The translations under genes and the position numbers were made by a program. Below are positions 55,212-63,576 of a stretch of 64,000 nt of DNA, one piece after another. Each line of letters begins with the position of its first letter. Position 1 is the stretch's first letter. The notes beneath the pieces were generated by a model. That model did no database searches and had not been told where the DNA came from. It saw only the letters and a program-made list of their open reading frames with translations. Origin of the DNA: CAVXXB01 sp963765585 (GTDB taxonomy: Bacteria > Calditrichota > Calditrichia > JAJRVZ01); the NCBI GenBank assembly GCA_963765585.1, contig CAVXXB010000011.1:248001-312000 (forward strand), written 5' to 3'.

Positions 55212-57071
55212 ATGAATAATATTTCTAACTCTGTTTTATCACTGGTTTTTCTTCTATTTCTTTTCTTTTTATTTATTGAAGGAATAGCCTCCGATCGCCC
55301 TTTCCCATCTGATGATAAAAATCTTTCCGGCGAAGACTCACTGGCACATGAACTCGGAAAATCCGATTCTTCAGATAATTCAGTTTCAGATGATGTTTAT
55401 AATCTGATCTATAAATCTATTTTCGTTGATACAACCAAACGAAGAGATCTTACATATGTTGACGATTTTTCAAAAGCTGAAGATCCATTTCTTAAATATA
55501 CCGGAAAACGAATAGGTAAAATATATCGTAAGGATGTGCAAATATTTGGCGGATCGGTTTATGATACCATAGAGGTTCAGATGACGGGTTTAACAAACCT
55601 GGTGGACAAACTGCATATTACAACACGTGATATGGTTATTATACAGAATCTGCTTTTTTCAACCGGTGATACAATAAACCCGTTCAAATTGGCCGATAAT
55701 GAAAGAATTATCCGTAAGCTGCCATATATCCATGACGCAAAAATTATTGTCATTGATATTGAAGATGATCCGGATGTAGTGGATCTGCTCATTATCACCC
55801 AAGACGTCTTTTCTCTCGGTGTGGGTGGTTCAGTAAGTTCTCCTGAAAGATTCAAGGTCAACCTGTTTGAACGCAATTTATTGGGAATGGGTTGGGAGAT
55901 AAACAATGAATTTCACTTTAATACGGTAAGATCACCCGAACTGGGCTATGATGGTAAATTTATCATCAACAACATCTATGGATCCTTTGTTTCCGGATTA
56001 GTAAATATAGCAACTATGTATGAAACCAACCTTTTCAGAATAAGCCTGAACCGCAGTTTTTTGACACCGGAGACAAAATATGCTGGCGGACTGGATTTCC
56101 AAAACACTAGCATATATTCTGATTTAACTGGTACCCGGCTTCTTAATTACAAATTGCTCGCGCAGGACTATTGGGTTGGCCGCGCCTTTAAAATAGCGGA
56201 TCCCAGCAGCCGAAAGAATCTGACCATTTCAACACGATACTACACCAGCGATTTCAGAGAGAGGCCGGAAGTTAAGCCGGATTCCAATTTTTCCTTTCAT
56301 GATTATCATTATATATTAGGCAGTATTTACCTGACAAAAATACTTCATTTTGAGAGCAGTCTTGTTCTTGGATTCGGTAATACCGAAGATATTCCATACG
56401 GCTACAATATCAGTATGACCCTGGGATATGGCAACACCGAATTTGAAGAGCGGACCTATGGCGGTTTCCGTCTGAGAGGCGCGACTTTTTCAGACAAATT
56501 GGGTTATATCCTGGGAGTATTGAGTTTCGGAAGTTTCTATGACGGCAATCGAATGGAAGACGGTGTAATAAATTTAAGCAGCCTTTATTTCACCCCACTT
56601 ATCGAAATGGGAAGAAATTACAAACTCAGACAGTTTCTTTCCGGATCTTATACTATCGGGATCAGAAGATTGGCTGATGATCAACTGAAGTTCGAGATAG
56701 ATCGTGGCGTCCCGATATTCAACTCAGACGCATTAAAGGGCACACAAAAGGCTACAATCAGTCTGCAGTCAATTTTATTTTCCCCATGGAATCTATTTGG
56801 CTTCCGCTTTGCAATTGAAGGTTTTGCAGAATTTGGCTGGATCGGATCAAACTACCGGCCACCCGACCTCAACAGGATTAATTCCGCTCTGGGTGTCATT
56901 TTTAGGCTAAGGAATGAAAGCCTGGTAATAAGTACCTTTCAGATCGGATTTGTGTTCTATCCCCAGGCTATGGAGGGTATGCAGCGCTTTAATTGGAGAT
57001 TCTCAACATCGGAACCACAATTGTTCAGGCAATTAGAAGGCAGAAAACCAAGTATAATCCCATTTCGCTGA
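55212..57071 (+). CDS. Omp85/BamA-like outer-membrane protein
   Basis: A 619-residue protein: signal VLSLVFLLFLFFLFIEGIAS, an acidic linker, then a POTRA-like region with LLFSTGDTINPFKLADNERI and RKLPYIHDAKIIV, matching the last POTRA of BamA-type proteins. DVFSLGVGGS and FERNLLGMGWEINNEFHF open a barrel of about 400 residues. The usual VRGW-like loop motif is not obvious, so it is a distant member. It is probably an outer-membrane assembly or export pore of unknown cargo. Its stop abuts the stop of the convergent gene, with no base between. Confidence 0.75.
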   Translation: MNNISNSVLSLVFLLFLFFLFIEGIASDRPFPSDDKNLSGEDSLAHELGKSDSSDNSVSDDVYNLIYKSIFVDTTKRRDLTYVDDFSKAEDPFLKYTGKRIGKIYRKDVQIFGGSVYDTIEVQMTGLTNLVDKLHITTRDMVIIQNLLFSTGDTINPFKLADNERIIRKLPYIHDAKIIVIDIEDDPDVVDLLIITQDVFSLGVGGSVSSPERFKVNLFERNLLGMGWEINNEFHFNTVRSPELGYDGKFIINNIYGSFVSGLVNIATMYETNLFRISLNRSFLTPETKYAGGLDFQNTSIYSDLTGTRLLNYKLLAQDYWVGRAFKIADPSSRKNLTISTRYYTSDFRERPEVKPDSNFSFHDYHYILGSIYLTKILHFESSLVLGFGNTEDIPYGYNISMTLGYGNTEFEERTYGGFRLRGATFSDKLGYILGVLSFGSFYDGNRMEDGVINLSSLYFTPLIEMGRNYKLRQFLSGSYTIGIRRLADDQLKFEIDRGVPIFNSDALKGTQKATISLQSILFSPWNLFGFRFAIEGFAEFGWIGSNYRPPDLNRINSALGVIFRLRNESLVISTFQIGFVFYPQAMEGMQRFNWRFSTSEPQLFRQLEGRKPSIIPFR

Positions 57072-58277
57072 TTAAAAGAACATGATGTATTGTAAGTTTG
57101 CGCCGCCAAATCCACCAAGGGTCATCTGATGGCTGATTGAAATATTAATTTGGGCATGATTGGGAAAAGAAAATAACCATCCCAGTTTCAATTTGTCTGT
57201 ATATCCATCACTTTTATAATCCGAATTAAAACCAAAATCCTCATATTCATAATCATATAGAGAAAACATATAACCAATTTCAATGGTATGACGGCCTATG
57301 AGATATTCATAAAAACCGCCCGCGAGAATATCCCTCCGGGTAAACCGATGTACCTGATATCCACTATTACTGGCATCTTGTACCACAACATGGCCCATAA
57401 TTCTGATTCGGCTTTTAGGATTAATTGAATTTATGTGCTCTATAAAATAATCTGTAAATATGTTTTCATAATCGTAATTCTTAAACTGCTCTGAAAATGT
57501 CTTTTCTTCAAAAAATTGATACACACGAAATCCCAGCATAGTTAAAGAGGAATTATCATAAGTATAATAGAATTTTAATTTAATATCGTTTCTTGCCTGG
57601 TCATGAGTTCTCAGATCCGGGGACTTCTCTTCATCAGGAAATGTTCGCTTAAATCCTGTCGAAATTCTACCTTCGGTATATAACCAAAAATGATCTCGTC
57701 CGGCTCGCGCTGACCAGGTGGCGCTCAGAGGTGCCTGAATTGATTTTCCGGCAAAATCATTTTTGGAATCATATACAAAATCTTCATATTGCAGCGCCAA
57801 TCGTATATAGGATTGCCGGCTATCATTATAGACACTAAATCCCGCATTAAGGTCGGTATTTTCTTTATAGTAACTGGGATTGACCAATAAATGTATATTT
57901 AATCCACTATAAATATTTTTTTCTAATCCCATAAAAGCGGATTTTTCAAAAATACTCTTATGTCGTGTTTCATTCCATGTCCCGATACCCTGAAAACGCC
58001 ACCCGGCGCCTAATTCATGATTTATAAACAATCCCCAATCTGTGAGCAAATCAGTTGTGGTAACACTGCCAACGGTAATACGAAACCCATTGTCACTAAA
58101 TTGTCTTTCTTCCCAGTTAAATTGCCATTGGGCATTATAATAATAATTAATCATGGGATGAAGATAAAGCATTTGATCATCGTAGGCATCGGAGTAAGAC
58201 CAATCGATGTCACTGGCAGGAAGAGATAAAATAAGAAAGGAAAAAAGTAATAGTATTTTGGAATTTATATTTTTCAC
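57072..58277 (-). CDS. Unknown outer-membrane beta-barrel protein
   Basis: A 401-residue protein starting with GTG at 58277. Signal MKNINSKILLLFSFLILSLP is followed by repeated amphipathic strands rich in Tyr, Trp and Phe, ending in NLQYIMFF, an aromatic-terminated strand. The pattern suggests a 16-18-stranded barrel, as in porins or alginate export proteins, but I recognise no family. It follows the nucleotidyltransferase gene by 66 bases on the same strand and may be last in that operon. Confidence 0.65.
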   Translation of the reverse strand: MKNINSKILLLFSFLILSLPASDIDWSYSDAYDDQMLYLHPMINYYYNAQWQFNWEERQFSDNGFRITVGSVTTTDLLTDWGLFINHELGAGWRFQGIGTWNETRHKSIFEKSAFMGLEKNIYSGLNIHLLVNPSYYKENTDLNAGFSVYNDSRQSYIRLALQYEDFVYDSKNDFAGKSIQAPLSATWSARAGRDHFWLYTEGRISTGFKRTFPDEEKSPDLRTHDQARNDIKLKFYYTYDNSSLTMLGFRVYQFFEEKTFSEQFKNYDYENIFTDYFIEHINSINPKSRIRIMGHVVVQDASNSGYQVHRFTRRDILAGGFYEYLIGRHTIEIGYMFSLYDYEYEDFGFNSDYKSDGYTDKLKLGWLFSFPNHAQINISISHQMTLGGFGGANLQYIMFF

Positions 58278-58281
58278 AAAT

Positions 58282-58350
58282 GGTCATGCTGAACTAATAT
58301 CAGCATCTCCTGTAAAAAAAGTCAACTCAATCGATCCTGAATCTCAGGTA
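58282..58350. repeat. REP-like hairpin overlapping the nucleotidyltransferase stop
   Basis: GGTCATGCTGAAC...ATCAGCATC followed by GATCCTGAATCTCAGG: the same GTCATxCTGAA/GATCCTGA layout as 693-763. Its right arm includes the stop codon of the gene at 58344. Confidence 0.45.
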
Positions 58351-59075
58351 AGATCTCTTGCCAATTCATCCGCCAATTGCATATCAGCAGGTGTATCTAC
58401 TTCTATGCATTTAAGATCTCCCACGTCACAAGCATATAAGCTCTGACCACTATCAATGGCAATCTGAAACGCCAATTCATAAAATTTATCCACCTGGTTC
58501 TGATGGACTATCAGATTTTCAAGAATCAAAAATAATTCATGAAGAAATGAGGGGCTGAATTTTTCAATTCCGATTGATTCCCCTGCAGCAGTTTCAGTAG
58601 GAATCGTTTTTGCAATTTCTTTAACCCTCATTTCAGAATCGGTTGTAACTTTCATCTCTTCATCACCGATGTGTCCTGTGGCGCGTAAGGCCAGACAATC
58701 TGAATATTCTGCATTGATAACAATATCCAGAATTCGTGTATCGATAATGATGTCGCTATCCATTAGTAGAAGGTCGGAATGAACCACTAAATCACGCGCC
58801 AGCCAAAGAGAATAAATATTATTTGTTGAATCGTAGACCGGATTATGTACATACGATATATTCTGTTCAGGAAATTTGAGAGAAATAAAATTTTTCAACT
58901 TATCAGCCAGATAACCTGTTACAATAATAATATCAGTAATGCCTGAGGCCACAAGATTATTTATCATTCGCTCAACAATGCTAATACCACCAACTTCAAG
59001 CATACATTTTGGCATTGAATCGGTCAGAGGGCGAAGACGGGAAGCAATTCCGGCGGCAAGAATAAGTGCTTTCAA
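58344..59075 (-). CDS. Sugar-phosphate/phosphocholine-type nucleotidyltransferase
   Basis: A 243-residue NTP-transferase. The nucleotide signature is KALILAAGIASRLRPLTDSM followed by PKCML. LLLMDSDIIID binds metal and nucleotide, and IDSGQSLYACDVGDLKCIEVD matches the end of LicC- or inositol-phosphate-type cytidylyltransferases. It would activate a phosphate-bearing head group, perhaps as a CDP ester. Its ATG overlaps the stop of the CDP-alcohol phosphatidyltransferase gene by 4 bases. It belongs to a three-gene cassette with that enzyme and an aminotransferase. Confidence 0.85.
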   Translation of the reverse strand: MKALILAAGIASRLRPLTDSMPKCMLEVGGISIVERMINNLVASGITDIIIVTGYLADKLKNFISLKFPEQNISYVHNPVYDSTNNIYSLWLARDLVVHSDLLLMDSDIIIDTRILDIVINAEYSDCLALRATGHIGDEEMKVTTDSEMRVKEIAKTIPTETAAGESIGIEKFSPSFLHELFLILENLIVHQNQVDKFYELAFQIAIDSGQSLYACDVGDLKCIEVDTPADMQLADELARDLT

Positions 59076-59941
59076 TTTAATTCCGCTACTTTTAGTGAGC
59101 GATTAATACGGGTTTGCAGGATATACAAAATAAGCGCATACAGGTTTCCAACAATAATAATACCCCATAAATAAATATCCATCCGGTTAAAAAATCCGCA
59201 AATAATCATAAAGGTAAGTTCACTTGTGGGTCCAAGATAGGTCCAGAAATGCAATATTGTTTTGTTCTTTTTATAATAATCCTTACCATCGTAAACGATT
59301 GGCTCATCACGGGTAAATTTTATTTGCAGGGCCGAATATTTAAGATAAAACCACAGAAACAAGGACTCTAATGAAAACTTTTTACTCTTTCTGAGATTCT
59401 GATACTCTTCTTCAAATTTATCGAGATTTTCCCCAAGCGTACTCTCACGACCCAACACATTATCCATAAACATATTACGGTAGTAATCCAGCATAATGGA
59501 GTGGAGTGCATTACTGGCTCCGGCTGCTACAGCCAGCATCCATGCATAAATGGCATCACCCGTATGCAATGTGACACCCAGGGCAATGCAAATATAGGCA
59601 ACAATTGTAACGATATAATCTGAAACCCCATCGATAATGCGGCCAATCACCGTGCCGTTTTTTTTCAATCTGGCAAGCATCCCGTCAGAACAATCCAGCA
59701 CATCATAAAGTATCAGCAATATTGCAGCCAGCATACTTGCTGTGGGTGTATCATAAGCGAACAGGAGGCCTCCGAAGACACCAAAAACGAGGGCAATAAA
59801 TGATATTTGATTGGGTGTTATTTCAGTAGGGTATATTAGTTTTACAAAGATAAAAGCCAGCGGGCGATAAAACAACAGGTCGAGGACTTCTTCGACCTCA
59901 ATCATTTTTAATGAAGACCGATACTCATCAATCCATTTCAT
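59072..59941 (-). CDS. CDP-alcohol phosphatidyltransferase family protein
   Basis: A 289-residue membrane enzyme with the full family motif DGMLARLKKNGTVIGRIIDG followed by VSD, that is DGxxAR-x8-GxxxDxxxD, at about residues 87-109. Six hydrophobic segments flank it. It joins a CDP-activated group to an alcohol, releasing CMP. Between a nucleotidyltransferase (overlapping) and an aminotransferase (4 bases upstream), it probably works on the product of one of them. The length beyond the family core (long middle loop, 160-210) is notable. Confidence 0.9.
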   Translation of the reverse strand: MKWIDEYRSSLKMIEVEEVLDLLFYRPLAFIFVKLIYPTEITPNQISFIALVFGVFGGLLFAYDTPTASMLAAILLILYDVLDCSDGMLARLKKNGTVIGRIIDGVSDYIVTIVAYICIALGVTLHTGDAIYAWMLAVAAGASNALHSIMLDYYRNMFMDNVLGRESTLGENLDKFEEEYQNLRKSKKFSLESLFLWFYLKYSALQIKFTRDEPIVYDGKDYYKKNKTILHFWTYLGPTSELTFMIICGFFNRMDIYLWGIIIVGNLYALILYILQTRINRSLKVAELN

Positions 59942-59945
59942 TGAA

Positions 59946-60980
59946 TCAGGAAACCCCGCAAAATTCTTTAATAGCCTCGATGACGAGTCTATTTTGTTCC
60001 TGTGTTCCCAGGGTAATACGTAGGTGTGAATTTAGCTGCGGTTCGTTCATAAACTTAATGATCAAATTGCGTTTCGTTAAGAATTCTTTTAGCGGTTGCA
60101 TCATTTCTTTAGGAATTTTTATAAGAATAAAATTAGCTTCAGATTTATATACAGTAAAACCGGGTATTTTACCCATTTCTATATGATAAAGATCTATGTC
60201 CGCACTCATTTTTTTAGCGATATCAGAATAATACTCAGGTGAATCAAGCGCAGCAATTGCAATTTCCTCAGTAATACTATTATAACCCAGATAGCGGTTA
60301 GATAATTTTATCAACTGTTCGAGACCGCGGCCCACCAATGCATAGCCAATTCTCAGACCTGCCAATGCATAATATTTTGAAAATGTACGAATCACAACCA
60401 GATTAGGGAAATCATTGATCAACTTTATTGTTTGATGACTCTCAGCATGATACCAATAGGCCTCATCGAGGACAACAATTGTGTCAGGTAATTTTTGCAT
60501 TAATTCATGAAAATCTGCAACTGACATTGAATTGCCAGTGGGGTTATTTGGTGAACTGACAAAAACGAGTTTAGGCTTTTCTTTTTCAATCAGTTCTAGC
60601 ATTTCGGGAAGATTATAATAGAAACTATCCTCACCAACGTGCAAGGGATATTCAAGGTTTTGCCCATTTACTTCATTAGCAATTTCTTTATAATACCACC
60701 ATGAATATGACGGTATCATTAGCTTTTCACCCGGGCCAAGATAACATTGTACAACTTGTTTCAGGATATCTTCCGCACCATAACCAAGCAGGACCTGTTT
60801 TTCTTCAACTTTAAAATCAGACGCAAGGCGTTCCGACAAACTACTTTTTACACCTCGGGTATATGCCTTTGTATATGAACTTAATGTCTCCCCTGTTACG
60901 TTTTTTAAAACTTCCAGGCATTTTGGCGCCGGACCATAATTGTTTTCGTTTCTGTCTAAATAAATAGCTTCAGCAGGCAT
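59946..60980 (-). CDS. Class I/II aminotransferase, HisC-like
   Basis: A 344-residue PLP enzyme of the histidinol-phosphate aminotransferase group. AIYLDRNENNYGP opens the substrate end, FVSSPNNPTGNSMS and VVLDEAYWYH follow, and the PLP lysine lies in TFSKYYALAGLRIGYAL. The closing LNSHLRITLGTQEQN contains the family's arginine for the carboxylate or phosphate. Since no other histidine gene is near and it sits in an operon with a nucleotidyltransferase and a CDP-alcohol transferase, a role in making an amino head group is as likely as histidine synthesis. Confidence 0.84.
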   Translation of the reverse strand: MPAEAIYLDRNENNYGPAPKCLEVLKNVTGETLSSYTKAYTRGVKSSLSERLASDFKVEEKQVLLGYGAEDILKQVVQCYLGPGEKLMIPSYSWWYYKEIANEVNGQNLEYPLHVGEDSFYYNLPEMLELIEKEKPKLVFVSSPNNPTGNSMSVADFHELMQKLPDTIVVLDEAYWYHAESHQTIKLINDFPNLVVIRTFSKYYALAGLRIGYALVGRGLEQLIKLSNRYLGYNSITEEIAIAALDSPEYYSDIAKKMSADIDLYHIEMGKIPGFTVYKSEANFILIKIPKEMMQPLKEFLTKRNLIIKFMNEPQLNSHLRITLGTQEQNRLVIEAIKEFCGVS

Positions 60981-61358
60981 ATACTTTCCATTATTCTATT
61001 GTTAAAATAAATTAGGGCAAGAATATAAACAGAATTTTAATAAAAGTCGATGCTTATTGAGAGATTTTGATAATTTTAAGTTTTAAAAGTTTGCTGGATG
61101 TGGTTGAAAAATCTGGCATTTCGGAACGAGAAGATTATACTGTCTCCAAATAATTCATCGAAAAATTTGTCATCCCGCAGGGATCTTCCCGTCCAATTAA
61201 TAGAGAATAATCCGGGAAGATTCCTAAAGGAATGACAATGTTGAAATTTAGCACTCTGGTTTCAGATTCTGAGTTCTTTTGCCTCTTAGCATCTTAGCCT
61301 TTTAGCCTTTTAGCCTCTTATCCTTAAAACTAAAAGTACAAATACCGCAAGGATCATA
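60981..61358. repeat. Gap with REP-type hairpin
   Basis: A long hairpin at 61169-61236 pairs GTCATCCCGCAGGGATCTTC with its imperfect complement GAAGATTCCTAAAGGAATGAC; the loop is AT-rich. TTAGCCTTTTAGCC word repeats lie at 61280-61320. No gene is visible. The promoter of the aminotransferase operon probably lies at the left end. Confidence 0.5.
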
Positions 61359-61961
61359 CTAATACGTCGGGAATAAAATCCCGATATTAATTCCCCAATA
61401 ACTATGTGCCACTGACTCTTTTGAGATCGATTCACCGGATGCAAAAGCCGCATTGTATTTAAGACTGGTCATGATCGACACATAATCCGTTGGAAATAAA
61501 AATCCAACTTCAGGGGCGATGCCAAAGTGCCAGTTATTCTCTTCAAACGCATTGACCCCTATTTCAAGTCGTTGAACAACATAGTACGTCCCGACCCCGA
61601 TTCCGATGAACGGCCGGATAGCTGAGCGAGGACTACCAAGATGAAGATGGGAAGTTAACATGATGGGAAATGCATTCAGGTATCGGATCTGGGTTCCCGT
61701 AATTGCACCGTTTTGTATTTCAAATGTTCCATCCACACGCTGATCTATGATATTCCAGCCGGTTACACCGCCAATGGAAATGTGTTTGGTAACAAAACTT
61801 CGGAATTCAATACCAAATCCCCGGAAACTGGTTTCATCAATAAAATCCTTCGTGTCTTCGGTCGGTACGGCAATATTCCAGGATATTCCACCGTAACCGT
61901 CTTGCGCAAACGCATTCAGACTCAGTAAAATCACCATTGATAAGATTAAGATATATTTCAT
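61359..61961 (-). CDS. Small outer-membrane beta-barrel, DUF4136-module partner (copy 3)
   Basis: A 200-residue protein from the ATG at 61961, after GGAC; a longer frame to 62003 overlaps the upstream gene. Signal MKYILILSMVILLSLNAFAQ. Landmarks are IQNGAITGTQIRYLNAFPIM, IRPFIGIGVGTYYV and NNWHFGIAPEVGFLFPTDYV. It is the closest relative of the copy at 38592 (both carry FRGxGxExR and EExNWHFG). It follows a DUF4136 lipoprotein by 34 bases. Confidence 0.77.
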   Translation of the reverse strand: MKYILILSMVILLSLNAFAQDGYGGISWNIAVPTEDTKDFIDETSFRGFGIEFRSFVTKHISIGGVTGWNIIDQRVDGTFEIQNGAITGTQIRYLNAFPIMLTSHLHLGSPRSAIRPFIGIGVGTYYVVQRLEIGVNAFEENNWHFGIAPEVGFLFPTDYVSIMTSLKYNAAFASGESISKESVAHSYWGINIGILFPTY

Positions 61962-61995
61962 TTTATATGTCCTGTTTTTATAGTTGACGGTATTA

Positions 61996-62634
61996 TTATT
62001 CACTTACACCAATATATGGTGACTGTACAAATGCCTGACCAATTGATGTAGATAAACGGGTTTTCACTCCGGTACTGGCATCGCCAAGCAATCCATTTAT
62101 CCCGGCAATCCAGGCCGTCGGATAGATTTCCTCGTCCAGATCAATATTATCTACATCAAGCATATCTATCAACAATGATCCGGTTGAATAAGAGTAAACC
62201 ACAGTTCCGCCATACCAGGGATAGTACCAGCCGCCCCAATATCCGCCATAGTAATAGCTGCTGTATGCCTGGTAGTTAGTCCTGGATACTGCTCTGAGGA
62301 TAATAACCACATCGGGTAATTCTACTGTCGGATCGGTTATCTTTCTAAATCCACGCAATTCCATCTGAGAATTTACCTGATCCAAAATATAACTGTCATA
62401 CTTTCTGGTTAATTCATCGTCTTCACCTTCTTCGGCAATATGATAAATGGAATCCGGCAAGCTGTATGTTTTATCCTTTGTGAAATCATAATTTGGATCA
62501 TACAAAGTGGTAACCACATCATAGTCCTGGACCGTCATCCCATAATCGGAATAACACGCGTTGAGAATCAGAACAGACAGAATCCCTATAACCATTAATA
62601 AAAGTTTATGTTTGAACTTTATATTAATCTTCAT
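61996..62634 (-). CDS. DUF4136 lipoprotein (module 3)
   Basis: A 212-residue lipoprotein with lipobox VLILNAC. QDYDVVTTLYDPNYDFTKDKTYSLPD, YILDQVNSQMELRGF and DVVIILRAVS are the family landmarks. A Tyr/Gly/Trp-rich insert (SYYYGGYWGGWYYPWYGGTV) comes before FVQSPYIG. AGGAGGTTGGTAA gives a strong ribosome site. It lies between a fourth DUF4136 gene upstream and its barrel partner downstream. Confidence 0.86.
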   Translation of the reverse strand: MKINIKFKHKLLLMVIGILSVLILNACYSDYGMTVQDYDVVTTLYDPNYDFTKDKTYSLPDSIYHIAEEGEDDELTRKYDSYILDQVNSQMELRGFRKITDPTVELPDVVIILRAVSRTNYQAYSSYYYGGYWGGWYYPWYGGTVVYSYSTGSLLIDMLDVDNIDLDEEIYPTAWIAGINGLLGDASTGVKTRLSTSIGQAFVQSPYIGVSE

Positions 62635-62681
62635 TTACCAACCTCCTGAATTTTAGTTTTGAATTATTTAAATCGTTATTT

Positions 62682-63197
62682 TTATTTGTCAGATCGATCC
62701 GGAAAATCTGAAAATATCCTGGCACATATTTTTTGTACCACTTTATCTGCATCTTCTGGGTCATCTAACAGACCACTACCTTTTCCGCGCCAGAACAAAA
62801 TTCTATTCTCATTATCTATCAAATCGATCAACAAAAGTCCATCTTGCTTTATCTCATTATTTCCTTCGAACCATTTCCCGTATGTATATCCGGACTCATC
62901 GGAGATTACATCCCCTTTTACACCGGCATAAAATGTTACTAATATATCCGGATCACCATCTTCAATAAACTCATATCCCTTTTCAGTCATGATTTGTTTA
63001 ATCAATTCATAGATCCGGATTTCAGTTTTCTGATTATCAATCCGGTTATAGTTTGCGATCTGGGCACCGCTCTTAAGCCAGCCAAAGGTTTCGAACCGGA
63101 TATACTCGGCATCACCCTTAGAATCAACATTAATTTTGACCGCCGAACATGCCAGTAATAATCCAACAATTAAAAGAGTTATAAAAAAATATTTCAT
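62682..63197 (-). CDS. DUF4136 lipoprotein, unpaired copy
   Basis: I chose the ATG at 63197 (171 residues, lipobox LLLACS at residue 14-19). It has EYIRFETFGWLKSGAQIANY, IRIYELIKQIMTEKGYEFIE and PDILVTFYAGVKG, the canonical DUF4136 layout without the Gly-rich insert of the other three. It is the first gene of the third module and shares only the fold. FWRGKGSGLLDDPEDADKVV at the end resembles the usual family C-terminus more closely than the paired copies do. Confidence 0.83.
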   Translation of the reverse strand: MKYFFITLLIVGLLLACSAVKINVDSKGDAEYIRFETFGWLKSGAQIANYNRIDNQKTEIRIYELIKQIMTEKGYEFIEDGDPDILVTFYAGVKGDVISDESGYTYGKWFEGNNEIKQDGLLLIDLIDNENRILFWRGKGSGLLDDPEDADKVVQKICARIFSDFPDRSDK

Positions 63198-63386
63198 AGT
63201 GATGATCGTGCATCCCCAAAGAAAGTCCAGCGCCAAACTTCCAAGTTAAGATAGATTCTATAATCTGGTTAAATTATCAAAAAATTATTAAGTTCCCAAA
63301 AATATTATTGATTTTGTTATGTTTTATAATTGCATTATACATATGCATTAAACTACCTTTTTATTCCTCATTTATAAAAAAGGTCC

Positions 63387-63412
63387 TTCTCCGGAAATAA
63401 TATCCGGAGGAG
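63387..63412. other. Hairpin upstream of tenA
   Basis: CTTCTCCGGA and TCCGGAGGAG pair around a 7-base loop. On the minus strand a T-run (CCTTTTTT) follows, but no gene reads into it from the right. It lies 4 bases before the target duplication of the small element next to tenA, so it may have formed part of the original tenA leader. Confidence 0.45.
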
Positions 63413-63416
63413 AAAT

Positions 63417-63558
63417 ATACTAGAGATTTCTGAAAAATGATTGTTTTTACCTCAACGTCATTCTGAACTTGTTTCAGAATCCCGTTATTTAGACCCTGAA
63501 ATAAATTCAGGGTGACGAAATTCAAGTATTTAGTACATTTTTCAGAAGTTTCATACTA
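63417..63558. mobile_element. 130-bp MITE-like element with 6-bp target duplication (copy 2)
   Basis: The element spans 63423-63552. Ends GAGATTTCTGAAAAA and TTTTTCAGAAGTTTC are inverted repeats with two mismatches. A direct duplication ATACTA flanks it (63417-63422, 63553-63558). The interior matches copy 1 at 10214-10366 except for about 23 bases missing near the right third. It ends 24 bases before the tenA start codon. Confidence 0.85.
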
Positions 63559-63576
63559 TTTAAATGGAATTAAATT

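Noticed and set aside
63198..63576. TPP riboswitch upstream of tenA
   Set aside because: None of the conserved THI-box core words could be found; the leader is taken up by a hairpin and the small mobile element.
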